Shown here piece after piece: positions 8,563-16,606 of a stretch of DNA of 64,000 nt. The translations under genes and the position numbers were made by a program. The notes under the pieces were generated by a model. The model was not told the origin of the DNA. It saw only the letters and a list, made by a program, of their open reading frames with translations, and did not search any database. This DNA comes from Candidatus Baltobacteraceae bacterium (GTDB taxonomy: Bacteria > Vulcanimicrobiota > Vulcanimicrobiia > Vulcanimicrobiales > Vulcanimicrobiaceae). Position 1 is the stretch's first letter. The number at the start of each line of letters is the position of its first letter. The DNA is taken from assembly GCA_035502855.1 (NCBI GenBank), contig DATJTX010000021.1:124001-188000 (forward strand), in the 5' to 3' direction.

Positions 8563-8640
8563 GTCCTTGGGCCGAAAGGCCCCTGTCCATGTGACCCTCC
8601 GCATCCCGAGGTCGCGCGGCCGACTCGGTACGATGCAGGT

Positions 8641-8961
8641 ATGCGTCGCTGGCTAACGGTCTTTGCTGCCCTCATTCTCCTTGTCGGTTGCGGCGGCGGT
8701 GGCGGAAGCAGCTCGCCCGTTCCGCCGACCCCCTTGCCCTCGGCACCCGGCTCGCCCCCTCCCTCCAGCTCGGCTTCGCCATTGCCCACCGGGAGCGCGC
8801 TGCCGTCCGCGGCGCCGTCGGCCTCCGCCGCGCCGACTTCAACGCCGACGCTCGCACCCACGCCGACGCCAACCCCGGCGCCCACCCCGACTCCGACCGG
8901 GAACGTTTGTTTCGGAATCGACGGTGCCACGTGTCCGCCCAGTCCGACGCCGACGCCTTAG
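8641..8961 (+). CDS. Pro/Thr-rich small lipoprotein, cassette copy 1
   Basis: A 106-residue predicted lipoprotein: signal ending LLVGC with the lipidated Cys at 17, then a glycine run and a long proline/serine/threonine tail containing PTPTPTPAPTPTP. The end, [15 protein letters not shown] followed by a PTPTP tail, is nearly identical to that of the gene at 28594-28935 and contains two cysteines that could pair. It is followed nine bases later by a large lipoprotein gene. Function unknown; a surface-exposed spacer or wall-associated peptide is conceivable. Confidence 0.75.
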   Translation: MRRWLTVFAALILLVGCGGGGGSSSPVPPTPLPSAPGSPPPSSSASPLPTGSALPSAAPSASAAPTSTPTLAPTPTPTPAPTPTPTGNVCFGIDGATCPPSPTPTP

Positions 8962-8970
8962 GAGAGAACG

Positions 8971-10527
8971 ATGCGCCTCACCTTTGCACTCGCCATCGTT
9001 TTCGCGGCACTTCTTGCAGCCTGTAACGGCGGCGGCACCGGATCATCGACGCTTCCCAACGCGAATCCGCCGACGGGAGGCAATTTGCCGGCGCACGCGA
9101 GCGGATCGGCGACGTTTTCAATCGTCATACCGGCAGCGAGCACGATGAAGCGGGTGCGTCCGAACTACGTTTCGCCCAACACGCAATCGCTGGCGATAAC
9201 GCTCACGCAGGCGGGCGGCTCGCCGGTGCCTTCACCTGCGCCGCAGGTCGTCGCGCTCGCGCAGGGCTCGCCGAATTGCTCGACCTCGGACGGTGTGACC
9301 ACGTGCACGGTCACCTCGACGTATCCGGCCGGTTCGGACGTATGGACGCTCGCGCTCTACGCATCGACCAACGGCACGGGAACGCCGCTCTCGATCAACA
9401 CCGTTGCCGCGAATGTCACGACCGGAAACAACACGGTCGATTTGACCATGAATCCCGTCGTCGCTTCGCTGGCGTTTACGCCGGCGAGTGCGGCTTGTCC
9501 GTACAACGCCGCGTGCACGAACGGGGTGGTTCTCAATGCCCTCGATGCAAGCGGCGCAACGATTATCGGACCCGGCAACTACGTGAACGCTTCCCAGGGC
9601 GCGGTTACGGTTTCGATTTCGCCGGCGCCGAGCGGCTTGACGCTCGAGAATTCGAGCGGTGGTGCTGCGGTGACGAGCGGCACCGCACCGGGTCAGGTGA
9701 CGCTTGCGAACATCGGGTATGACGGAAGTTCCACGTCGTCCGGCGGAACGCTCACCGTCAACGCGTCGGATACCGACGGCGACAGCGCGTCGTGGACCTT
9801 GTCGCTTGCGGCCACCCCGGAGCCGTCGGCGACTCCCGCCGGCGTGCCGTCGTGGAACGGCAAAACCATTTCAACCGTCTTTTCGCCCACCCCGGTCGTC
9901 AACGGAACACCGGACGCGTTCAACCCGCCGTATGGCGACACGCCGAGCGGCGGCCAGGGACCACTCGGCTCGACCTTCGACGGCCAGACGTGCGAAGCGT
10001 CGATGTCGAACAACTACCACATCCACGTCTTCATCGGGATCTACGTCAACGGAAGCGAGCTCGCGCTACCCGAGGGATTGGGTATTCCCGGATCGGGCAA
10101 TCCGCCTCCGGACTACATCAACTACGGTTCGTGCTTCTATGCCACGCACACGCATGATTCGACCGGCGTCTTCCACGTCGAGTATACCAACCCGAACGAC
10201 GTGCCGATCACGCAACCGGTTTTCCAGACGCAAGACCTCTTCAATATCTGGGGCATCACGGTCAGCCCTACGCAGTTCGGACAGTTCGCGGGACCGGTCA
10301 CCGTATATACGAGCGGGCAGGTCTATCGCGGTGGAGACGATTGCAGCGGAACGTATCCTCCGGCCGGGACCGTTACCGGAAACGGAACGACCCCCGCGTC
10401 CGATCTCTCGCTCTGGACCGGCGACCCGAACGCGATCCCGCTCTACTCGCACGAGGTGATCTGGTTCTTCGTCGGATCGGGCAACCCGACGTCGCTGCCG
10501 AACGTCAGCTTCGACGAAGAATGCTAG
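8971..10527 (+). CDS. large lipoprotein, cassette copy 1, with His-rich C-terminal domain
   Basis: A 518-residue predicted lipoprotein (lipobox LLAAC, Cys18). Residues about 1-286 are clearly homologous to the same region of the gene at 28945-31092: ANxxPNTQSLxITLTQ, an Ig-like beta-rich stretch and the ASDTDGDSASWTLSL end. The C-terminal part (about 290-518) differs: it contains NNYHIHVFIGIYVNG (about 348-362), CFYATHTHDSTGVFHVE with HTHD at 393-396, and several cysteines. The clustered histidines suggest a metal site. I know of similar HxH/HTHD domains in secreted bacterial proteins but no assigned function. Its stop codon lies inside a palindrome that also holds the stop of the opposing gene. 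Confidence 0.75.
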   Translation: MRLTFALAIVFAALLAACNGGGTGSSTLPNANPPTGGNLPAHASGSATFSIVIPAASTMKRVRPNYVSPNTQSLAITLTQAGGSPVPSPAPQVVALAQGSPNCSTSDGVTTCTVTSTYPAGSDVWTLALYASTNGTGTPLSINTVAANVTTGNNTVDLTMNPVVASLAFTPASAACPYNAACTNGVVLNALDASGATIIGPGNYVNASQGAVTVSISPAPSGLTLENSSGGAAVTSGTAPGQVTLANIGYDGSSTSSGGTLTVNASDTDGDSASWTLSLAATPEPSATPAGVPSWNGKTISTVFSPTPVVNGTPDAFNPPYGDTPSGGQGPLGSTFDGQTCEASMSNNYHIHVFIGIYVNGSELALPEGLGIPGSGNPPPDYINYGSCFYATHTHDSTGVFHVEYTNPNDVPITQPVFQTQDLFNIWGITVSPTQFGQFAGPVTVYTSGQVYRGGDDCSGTYPPAGTVTGNGTTPASDLSLWTGDPNAIPLYSHEVIWFFVGSGNPTSLPNVSFDEEC

Positions 10528-10568
10528 ACTTTATCCGACAAAGCTTCAGCTTTGGCGGATAAAGTCTA
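10525..10568. repeat. 40-bp palindrome family, copy 3; bidirectional terminator candidate
   Basis: TAGACTTTATCCGACAAAGC and its near-perfect reverse complement flank a central TC. The palindrome supplies the TAG stop codon of the forward lipoprotein gene (10525-10527) and, on the other strand, the TAG stop of the convergent gene (10566-10568). A hairpin would form in both transcripts. Confidence 0.8.
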
Positions 10569-11480
10569 CGTGGTTGCGACGAGGTACATTTCGTAGGGGT
10601 GTGGAGCGATCAGTTTGACGTTCGGGCGCGCGTCGCGCACCAGCGGCTCGAGTTCGCCCAGCCGCTGTTCGGTCGTTTGCACGACGACCACCGAATAGGC
10701 TTGCGCGTTCGAGAGTATGCTTGCGAAGGCGCGGGCGTACGATGGGCCGTCGGCGGCACGCGCTCCCAGGAGCGAATCGCGGTAGGCATGCTCGATCGTG
10801 AAATACGGATTGCCTTGCCACCAGGCTTCCCACATCCAGATTCGCGCATCGGCACTGCGAAACGAGTTGCGGGCGGGCGGAGCGATGAAGAGTGCGTCGC
10901 CGCTGCGCGCTGCCATCGTCGCGAGGACGTCGCCTTGCCGCACCGTGTTACGGCGCATGTTCGGCGTGACCCATTGCTCGGTCTGACGGATATACGACCA
11001 TGCCAGTTCGCTCGGTGAGATGTCTTGCATGTCGTCGGCCGCCTGCGTTTTCTGCATCCAGTAACAGAAAGCGCGCCAAAGTCCCAGAATCGCCAAGCCC
11101 GTCTGTTGATCGCTGCGCAGATTGCGCACGTTGTCGTGCCAGACGCCCAGATAGACGCATTGCTCTTCGGTGAAAAAGACGCCCTCCCACGCTTTGAAGA
11201 GATCGAGCGAATAGATCCGTCCGGGCAGCATCTCGACGATCTCCGCCACCTCGGAGTCGCGCAGAATCGTGAGATCGTTGCTGATCAGGCCTTCGCCGAC
11301 GCGCACGAACCACTCGAGCAGATCGCCGCCGTGGACGGCGATACCGTGACGCTTGAGATAGTTGAGGTGGGTCGGTAAACCCATGAACGGATCGACCACG
11401 CTCTTGCAGTCGTGTTCGTGCAGAATTTCGAGGAGGCGGGAGGGAGAGATGCGCCGCGTGCGCTCGGGAAGTTCGATCAT
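10566..11480 (-). CDS. DNA adenine methylase-like protein with degenerate catalytic motif
   Basis: The 304-residue product resembles D12-class N6-adenine DNA methyltransferases in layout. A motif I-like AdoMet segment is VVDPFMGLPTHLNYLKRHG (28-46) followed by GGD (51-53). A middle helical part contains GVFFTEEQ, and the region before the active site reads VRQGDVLATMAARSGDALFI. Where active enzymes have D/N-PPY, this protein has IAPPAR (199-204), so the catalytic acid and the aromatic residue are both missing. It may bind DNA or AdoMet without methylating. Its start overlaps the stop of the upstream HD-GYP-like gene by four bases, so the two are coupled. Assignment by motif resemblance only. 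Confidence 0.55.
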   Translation of the reverse strand: MIELPERTRRISPSRLLEILHEHDCKSVVDPFMGLPTHLNYLKRHGIAVHGGDLLEWFVRVGEGLISNDLTILRDSEVAEIVEMLPGRIYSLDLFKAWEGVFFTEEQCVYLGVWHDNVRNLRSDQQTGLAILGLWRAFCYWMQKTQAADDMQDISPSELAWSYIRQTEQWVTPNMRRNTVRQGDVLATMAARSGDALFIAPPARNSFRSADARIWMWEAWWQGNPYFTIEHAYRDSLLGARAADGPSYARAFASILSNAQAYSVVVVQTTEQRLGELEPLVRDARPNVKLIAPHPYEMYLVATT

Positions 11481-12622
11481 GCGCGCGTCTTGGCAGCCTC
11501 CATCATCACGCGCACGACCGCCGGATCGAACTGCGTACCAACTGCGGTATCGATGCGTTCGCTGCGATCGAGCCGGTCGTAGGCGATCGCCGCAGACAAG
11601 ATGGCCGCGGCCGGAGGAATCGCCGCGCGAGCGAGACCGGCTGGTTTCCCCGATCCGTCAAACCATTCGCCTCGCGCTCCGACGATGGCGGAGGCGGAGC
11701 GAAGCGACTCGTGTTGCTGCGTCAAAGCGGCGGCGCTGGCTGCGTTGCGCGCCCGGTGATCGACGCCCAGACGCGCAAGCGGATCGAACGCCTCGTCCTC
11801 GATCACCTCGACGTCGATCTCGCCCGCGCCGAAAATCCGGCACGCGATTGCGAGCGCGCGCGCGTCGTCGGCAGAGATATGCAGTGCCGCCGCGGTCGCT
11901 TCGGCGACGCGTGCGACGCGCCGCCAGCGGCCGTCGACGGCGTTGTGCGCATCGATCCGATCGGCGAACCGTTCTAACAGCGTCGCGGCATCGGTCGGCG
12001 AATCGCGCAGCGCATCCAGCGGCGGCTCCACCAGCGAGACTTCACCGCCGGTACGATGAAACCACATCGTGAACATACGAACGTTTTCGGGGGCGAACGC
12101 GCGCCCGCTCGCGAGGCCGATCTGGGCGAGCGCGTCTTCGGGATCCGGGATGCGGGTGAAACGATCGGCGAGCGCCAAACATTGTGCGGCGCGCGGGATC
12201 CCGAACCACCGTAGTTGGTCCGGATACCCGGTGCCGTCCCAAGCCTCGTGCTGCCAGCGAACCATGTCCGCCACATCCGGCGGCAGCGCTCCGATCGTTG
12301 CGCAGATCTGCGCGCCGTGCGCCGGAACATCCCAGGCTTCCATCCGCGCGGTCCGTTCGGGGAGCTGCTCGCCCTTGCGATATGCGGGGTTTCCGATCGC
12401 GCCGACGGCGTGGAGAAGGCCGGCGAAGTAGAGCGCGCTCAGGCTCGCCTCGGGAAGCTCCGCGGTCGTCGCGAGCGCGACCGCAAGCGACGCTTTGCGC
12501 ACGGCAAAGCCCGGAGCGTTGCCCATTGCGGCATCGCCGACGGCGCCAAACCATGAAAGAACATCCGCCACGAGCATGCGAGCCGCCCGAGGATCGCCGC
12601 CGGTGTCCTGGAATAGCGTCAT
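11477..12622 (-). CDS. HD-GYP-related protein lacking the HD metal ligands
   Basis: A 381-residue protein with two HD-GYP-like halves. The first has LLHAVGAIG (69-77), where active proteins have LLHDIGKIG, and WQHEAWDGTGYP (123-134), where the first His of HHE is Gln. The second half has ACRIFGAGEID and GEWFDGSGKPAG, again lacking the HD pair. The GYP loop is retained, so cyclic di-GMP or protein binding remains possible while phosphodiesterase activity is unlikely. It is translationally coupled to the degenerate methylase-like gene and divergent from moaC with only 24 bases between the starts. Confidence 0.7.
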   Translation of the reverse strand: MTLFQDTGGDPRAARMLVADVLSWFGAVGDAAMGNAPGFAVRKASLAVALATTAELPEASLSALYFAGLLHAVGAIGNPAYRKGEQLPERTARMEAWDVPAHGAQICATIGALPPDVADMVRWQHEAWDGTGYPDQLRWFGIPRAAQCLALADRFTRIPDPEDALAQIGLASGRAFAPENVRMFTMWFHRTGGEVSLVEPPLDALRDSPTDAATLLERFADRIDAHNAVDGRWRRVARVAEATAAALHISADDARALAIACRIFGAGEIDVEVIEDEAFDPLARLGVDHRARNAASAAALTQQHESLRSASAIVGARGEWFDGSGKPAGLARAAIPPAAAILSAAIAYDRLDRSERIDTAVGTQFDPAVVRVMMEAAKTRA

Positions 12623-12646
12623 TGCTTACGCCGTTTACATATAGCC

Positions 12647-13132
12647 GTGCAGAAACCCTCACACATCCAGGCCGACGGTCGCATTTCCATGGTGGACATT
12701 TCCCACAAGCCCGCCTCGGCGCGAACCGCGCACGCGCGGGCGCTGGTTCGGATGAGTCCGCAGGCCGCCAGGGCGTTACGTGACGCGACGCTGCCGAAGG
12801 GAGATGCGTTTGTTGCCGCGCAGCTTGCGGGTATCATGGCCGCAAAGCAAACCGGAAGCCTGATACCGCTCGCGCATCCGCTGCCGCTGGCTCACGTCGA
12901 CGTGACCTTCGCGTGGAAGGACGAGTCGTGCCTGTGCATCGACGCGGTCGCAGGTACGACCGCGCAGACCGGCGTTGAGATGGAGGCTATGGTCGCGGCA
13001 AGTATCGCGGCGCTGACGATCTACGACATGACGAAAGCGGTCGATAAAGGCATTGTCGTCGAGAGCGTCCGGTTGCTCTCGAAAACCGGCGGTAAGAGCG
13101 GATCTTTCGAGGCGCCGAAAGGCGCACCTTAG
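12647..13132 (+). CDS. moaC: cyclic pyranopterin monophosphate synthase MoaC
   Basis: Second enzyme of molybdenum cofactor synthesis. The 161-residue product shows the family landmarks: GRISMVDISHKPASARTA at the N terminus, LPKGD, IPLAHPLPL, TGVEMEAMVAASIAALTIYDM and the active-site lysine in the following TKAVDKG. The GTG start gives the usual N-terminal length. It heads a tight forward operon with moaB and four folate genes. The pairing of molybdopterin and folate genes reflects shared pterin chemistry, although the pathways are enzymatically separate after GTP. Confidence 0.94.
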   Translation: MQKPSHIQADGRISMVDISHKPASARTAHARALVRMSPQAARALRDATLPKGDAFVAAQLAGIMAAKQTGSLIPLAHPLPLAHVDVTFAWKDESCLCIDAVAGTTAQTGVEMEAMVAASIAALTIYDMTKAVDKGIVVESVRLLSKTGGKSGSFEAPKGAP

Positions 13133-13133
13133 G

Positions 13134-13619
13134 ATGAGCGCGTTTAAGACCGCGTTGATCGTGCTCTCGGACCGGGCGGCCGACGGCCGGCGCGCCGACG
13201 GCTGCATTCCGGTGATGCGCGAACGTCTCGGCTCGAACTACGAGGTCGTGCGCGAAGTCGTTCTCGCCGACGATCCCGGTGCGCTGCAGGCCGAACTCAT
13301 CGAACTCGCGGATCGCGGCGCGGCGGAGTTGATTTTGACCAGCGGCGGGACGGGCCTGGGGCCGCGGGATCGCACGCCGCAGGCGACCGCCGCCGTCCTC
13401 GACTACGAAGTGCCCGGCATCGCCGAGGCGATTCGCGCCGCCTCGATTCCGATCGTGCAAACGGCGATGCTCTCGCGTGCGACCGCCGGCGTTCGTTTAC
13501 GGACGCTGATTGTCAACCTTCCCGGCAGTCCGAAAGCCGTGGGCGAAGCGCTCGGCGTCATCGTGCCGGTGCTGCCGCATGCGCTCGAACTGCTCGCCGA
13601 CCGGGTCGTCGACGGATAA
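13134..13619 (+). CDS. moaB: molybdopterin adenylyltransferase-type protein MoaB/MogA
   Basis: The 161-residue product adenylylates molybdopterin before metal insertion. It has the MoaB/Mog fold markers LIVLSDRAADGRRADG near the N terminus, the nucleotide/pterin motif TSGGTGLGPRDRTPQAT, and the late NLPGSPKA motif. The ATG at 13134 starts two bases after the moaC stop; the longer upstream open frame only shadows moaC. MoaB and MogA cannot be separated with confidence by sequence; no moaA, moaD, moaE or moeA occurs in this window. Confidence 0.92.
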   Translation: MSAFKTALIVLSDRAADGRRADGCIPVMRERLGSNYEVVREVVLADDPGALQAELIELADRGAAELILTSGGTGLGPRDRTPQATAAVLDYEVPGIAEAIRAASIPIVQTAMLSRATAGVRLRTLIVNLPGSPKAVGEALGVIVPVLPHALELLADRVVDG

Positions 13620-13636
13620 GGGATTCGACGAAGCAC

Positions 13637-14944
13637 ATGGAGTTCGGATCCGCGCAAGAGTATCTGCTCGCTACCATCAACGAAACGGTTTCGCGGCGGA
13701 TGCCCTACCGGTTGGAGCGCATGCGCGCATTCATGCGGGAACTCGGCGATCCTCAGGATCGCTATCCAACGGTCCACGTTGGAGGAACCAGCGGCAAGGG
13801 CTCGACGTCGATGATGATCGCGGCGGCGCTCGGGCGCTCGGGCAAACGCGTCGGCTTGCATACCAAACCGCATCTTCGTTCGATGACCGAACGCGCGCGC
13901 ATCGACGGCGTCGCGATCGGCGAGGAACGCTTCGGCGCGCTGCTCGAAGAGATGATGCCCGCGATCGAGCGAACGACCCGCGTCCACGGCCGTCCGACGT
14001 ATTACGAAACACTGCTCGGGCTGACGTTGCTGTACTTTGCACAGGAACAGGTCGACGTTGCCGTGATCGAAGTCGGTCTGGGTGGCCGGCTGGACGGAAC
14101 CAACGTGATCGTACCTGTCGTCGCAGCGATTACATCGGTCGGGCTCGACCACACCGACGTTCTGGGCGATTCGATCGAGGAGATCGCGCTCGAGAAAGCC
14201 GGCATTGCCAAACCGGGCGTGCCGATCGTGGTGGCGGCCGACGACGAAGCGGCATATGCGGTGATCGCGCAGCGGGCAAAGGAGACCGGAGCACCGCTCG
14301 TCGACGCGCGTTCCTCGGCCATCGCCATCGAGGACTCAAGAATCGAGCGCGACGGGCAAGCGTTCACGGTTCGCACCGCGCGGGCGCGCTATGCGATCGA
14401 GACGCGCATGCTCGGTGTTTTCCAGCGGCGCAATGCGGCCACCGCGATCGTTACGATGGAGGCGCTGCCGGACGGCTTGCGGCCGAGCGTCGAGCAGGTC
14501 GAGGCAGCGTTCGCCGAATTGACGATTCCGGGGCGCATGGAGGTCTATCCCGGACATCCGAGCTTGGTTTTCGACATTGCGCACAACGTCGAGAAGGCCG
14601 AGCAGCTGCTGCAGTCGTTGCGCGAGCGTTTCGCCGACCGGCACTTTACGTTCGTGGTCGCGATCGGTGCCAGCAAGGATGCGACCGAGATTCTCCGAAC
14701 GCTGGCCGCGCTGCCGGCGAATTTCGTTTTCACCACGTTCGAAACGGCGGGCCGCGAGGCCACGAGCCCGATGCGCCTGCTGCGGATTGCCGAATCGCTG
14801 GGGACCTGGGGGCGAGCGGTCGCGGATCCCGTCGAAGCGCTTTCGGTTGCGCGTCGCAGCGCCGCCGCGAACGACGTGATCGTGGTAACGGGCTCGACGT
14901 TTCTCGTGGCGGCGTTGCGGGAATGGTGGCTGGTCGCGGCGTGA
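13637..14944 (+). CDS. folC: folylpolyglutamate/dihydrofolate synthase FolC
   Basis: Mur-ligase-family enzyme that ligates glutamate to dihydropteroate or folate. The 435-residue product has the P-loop GTSGKGST (50-57), the central ligase motif LDHTDVLGDSIEEIALEKAG and the C-terminal VFDIAHNVEKAEQLL, close to the usual DxAHNPxA. Length matches the family. It lies 17 bases after moaB, and its TGA overlaps the folP ATG. The gene carries out the last folate step while the next three genes carry out earlier ones. Confidence 0.94.
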   Translation: MEFGSAQEYLLATINETVSRRMPYRLERMRAFMRELGDPQDRYPTVHVGGTSGKGSTSMMIAAALGRSGKRVGLHTKPHLRSMTERARIDGVAIGEERFGALLEEMMPAIERTTRVHGRPTYYETLLGLTLLYFAQEQVDVAVIEVGLGGRLDGTNVIVPVVAAITSVGLDHTDVLGDSIEEIALEKAGIAKPGVPIVVAADDEAAYAVIAQRAKETGAPLVDARSSAIAIEDSRIERDGQAFTVRTARARYAIETRMLGVFQRRNAATAIVTMEALPDGLRPSVEQVEAAFAELTIPGRMEVYPGHPSLVFDIAHNVEKAEQLLQSLRERFADRHFTFVVAIGASKDATEILRTLAALPANFVFTTFETAGREATSPMRLLRIAESLGTWGRAVADPVEALSVARRSAAANDVIVVTGSTFLVAALREWWLVAA

Positions 14945-15771
14945 TGCGCCTGCGCGGGCGCAGCTTTGTGTGGGGCGAGCGAACGTATCTCATGGCGATC
15001 GTAAATGTCACGCCCGACTCGTTTGCCGGTGACGGGCGCACGCAGATCGGCGCCGCGATCGATTATGCCGTGCACCAATGGAACGCCGGCGCCGATATTC
15101 TCGACATCGGCGGCGAGTCGACGCGTCCCGGTCACGAGCCGGTCGACGAGGCGACGGAGCTGGCGCGCGTCGTACCGGTGATCGCCGGCGTGCGCGAGCG
15201 GCTGCGCGACGCGGTGATCTCGGTCGACACGTACAAGCCGGCGGTCGCGCGCGCCGCCCATCATGCCGGGGCGGATGCCGTCAATTCGGTTTGGGGCGCA
15301 CCGGATGAATTGCTCGCCGTCGCCGCCGAGCACGATATGCCGATCTCTGCGATGCACAATCAGCACGGCACGCACTACGATGGCGACGTGGTCGACTCGG
15401 TGGTAGCGTTCCTGCGTGACTGCGCCGACCGCGCGTTGCTCGCCGGAATCGGACCGGAGCGGATCATGCTCGATCCCGGCATCGGCTTCGGCAAAACGCC
15501 GAATCACAACATCCGCGTGCTGCGCAGCCTCGAGCGCATCTGTGAACTCGGCTTTCCGACCCTGCTCGGAACCTCACGCAAGTCGACGATCGGAAAGTTG
15601 ACCGGCCGCGAGCCGCACGAGCGGATTTATGGTACGGCGGCAACCACGGCGCTCGGCATTGCGGCCGGTATCGACGTCGTGCGCGTGCACGACGTCGCGC
15701 AGAACCGCGACGTGATCAGCGTCTGCGATGCGATCGTGCGCGATTGGAGGCCGAGCGGATGGACCGGATAG
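14944..15771 (+). CDS. folP: dihydropteroate synthase FolP
   Basis: Condenses hydroxymethyl-dihydropterin diphosphate with p-aminobenzoate; the sulfonamide target. The 275-residue product has MAIVNVTPDSFAGDG, the GGESTRPG loop, ISVDTYKP, LDPGIGFGKTPNHN and LGTSRKS, all active-site elements of the TIM barrel. The first pterin-binding motif reads DSFAGDG rather than the common DSFSDGG. The ATG overlaps the folC stop as TGATG; the open frame extends far upstream but that part is a shadow of folC. It overlaps folB by 13 bases. Confidence 0.95.
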   Translation: MRLRGRSFVWGERTYLMAIVNVTPDSFAGDGRTQIGAAIDYAVHQWNAGADILDIGGESTRPGHEPVDEATELARVVPVIAGVRERLRDAVISVDTYKPAVARAAHHAGADAVNSVWGAPDELLAVAAEHDMPISAMHNQHGTHYDGDVVDSVVAFLRDCADRALLAGIGPERIMLDPGIGFGKTPNHNIRVLRSLERICELGFPTLLGTSRKSTIGKLTGREPHERIYGTAATTALGIAAGIDVVRVHDVAQNRDVISVCDAIVRDWRPSGWTG

Positions 15772-16118
15772 CGCTGCACGACATCGTCGTCGAGGGACGT
15801 CATGGCGTGCACGCCGACGAACGAGAACGGCCGCAGCCGTTTCGCCTCGATCTGGTACTCGAACTCGATCTCTCGCGCGCCGCAGCCAGCGACGATCTGC
15901 GCGATACGATCAACTACGCCGCGATTCATCGGCGTATCGTCGAGATCGTCCAGACGCATTCGTACGCGCTCCTCGAGCGATTGGCCGGGGTGATACTCGA
16001 CGAGATCACCGGCGACGACCGCGTCGTCCTCGCCGACCTCTCGATCGCCAAGCCCGGTTTGCTCGACGGTGCGACGCCCTCGGTGCGCCTGGTTCGTGCG
16101 CGCGAACCGTGGCCGTAA
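15759..16118 (+). CDS. folB: dihydroneopterin aldolase FolB
   Basis: Cleaves dihydroneopterin to 6-hydroxymethyl-dihydropterin. The 119-residue product shows IALHDIVVEGRHGVHADERE, with the tyrosine usual in many homologues replaced by His-containing GRHG, then the DTINYAAI motif and the HSYALLERLAGVI helix with the catalytic-site Glu. The ATG at 15759 lies eight bases behind a GGAGG site that sits inside the end of folP, so the start is well supported. Its end overlaps folK by ten bases. Confidence 0.92.
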   Translation: MDRIALHDIVVEGRHGVHADERERPQPFRLDLVLELDLSRAAASDDLRDTINYAAIHRRIVEIVQTHSYALLERLAGVILDEITGDDRVVLADLSIAKPGLLDGATPSVRLVRAREPWP

Positions 16119-16606
16119 CGCGCGCGTACATCGGCCTGGGATCAAACCTCGATGATCCCGTTCGTCGAGTGCGCGGCGCCGCCGATGCGTTGCGCGCACT
16201 CGGCGAGGTCACAGCGGTTTCGTCCCTGTACCGTACCGCTCCGTGGGGAAAAACCGATCAGCCGACGTTCGTCAACGCGGTGGTGGGACTGGACACGGAG
16301 ATGCGCCCGCGCGCCTTGCTGCACGCCTTGAAACGGCTCGAGCGTGAACTGGGCCGCGTCGAATCCGGCGAACGCTGGGGGCCGCGCCGGATCGATTTCG
16401 ACATCCTCGTCTTCGGTGAGGAACGCATCGACGAGGACGATCTGCTGATCCCGCATCGGCACCTGCACCGGCGGGCATTTGCGCTGGTGCCGCTCGCCGA
16501 GATCGCGCCGCAGTACGTGCCGATGCGCGATGCGCTCTCGGCCGAAGAACGCGCCGGCGTGGAGAAAATCGTTACGGAACCGTCTCGCCCTACGAGACGT
16601 GCTTGA
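16109..16606 (+). CDS. folK: hydroxymethyl-dihydropterin pyrophosphokinase FolK
   Basis: Transfers pyrophosphate from ATP to 6-hydroxymethyl-dihydropterin, supplying FolP. The 165-residue product contains RAYIGLGSNLDDP, the substrate-binding VSSLYRTAPWGKTDQPTFVN, and the metal-binding WGPRRIDFDILVFG with HPHLHRRAFALVPL-like IPHRHLHRRAF further on. A GTG at 16109 overlaps the folB end and gives the normal start. The last 17 bases overlap, tail to tail, the HD-GYP gene on the other strand. Confidence 0.94.
   Translation: MAVTRAYIGLGSNLDDPVRRVRGAADALRALGEVTAVSSLYRTAPWGKTDQPTFVNAVVGLDTEMRPRALLHALKRLERELGRVESGERWGPRRIDFDILVFGEERIDEDDLLIPHRHLHRRAFALVPLAEIAPQYVPMRDALSAEERAGVEKIVTEPSRPTRRA

Noticed and set aside
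8621-8640. TACGAT immediately before the first lipoprotein gene (and TACGCT at 28580) as a -10 for leaderless transcripts
   Set aside because: No acceptable -35 at proper spacing in either case; two weak matches are not enough.
10566-11480. Active restriction-modification methylase
   Set aside because: The catalytic DPPY is APPA and no restriction enzyme or specificity gene is adjacent; the Uma2 nuclease gene is 35 kb away.
13510-14943. Upstream 478-codon extension of folP
   Set aside because: It is an overlapping frame of folC with Arg-rich composition; dihydropteroate synthase begins at 14944.
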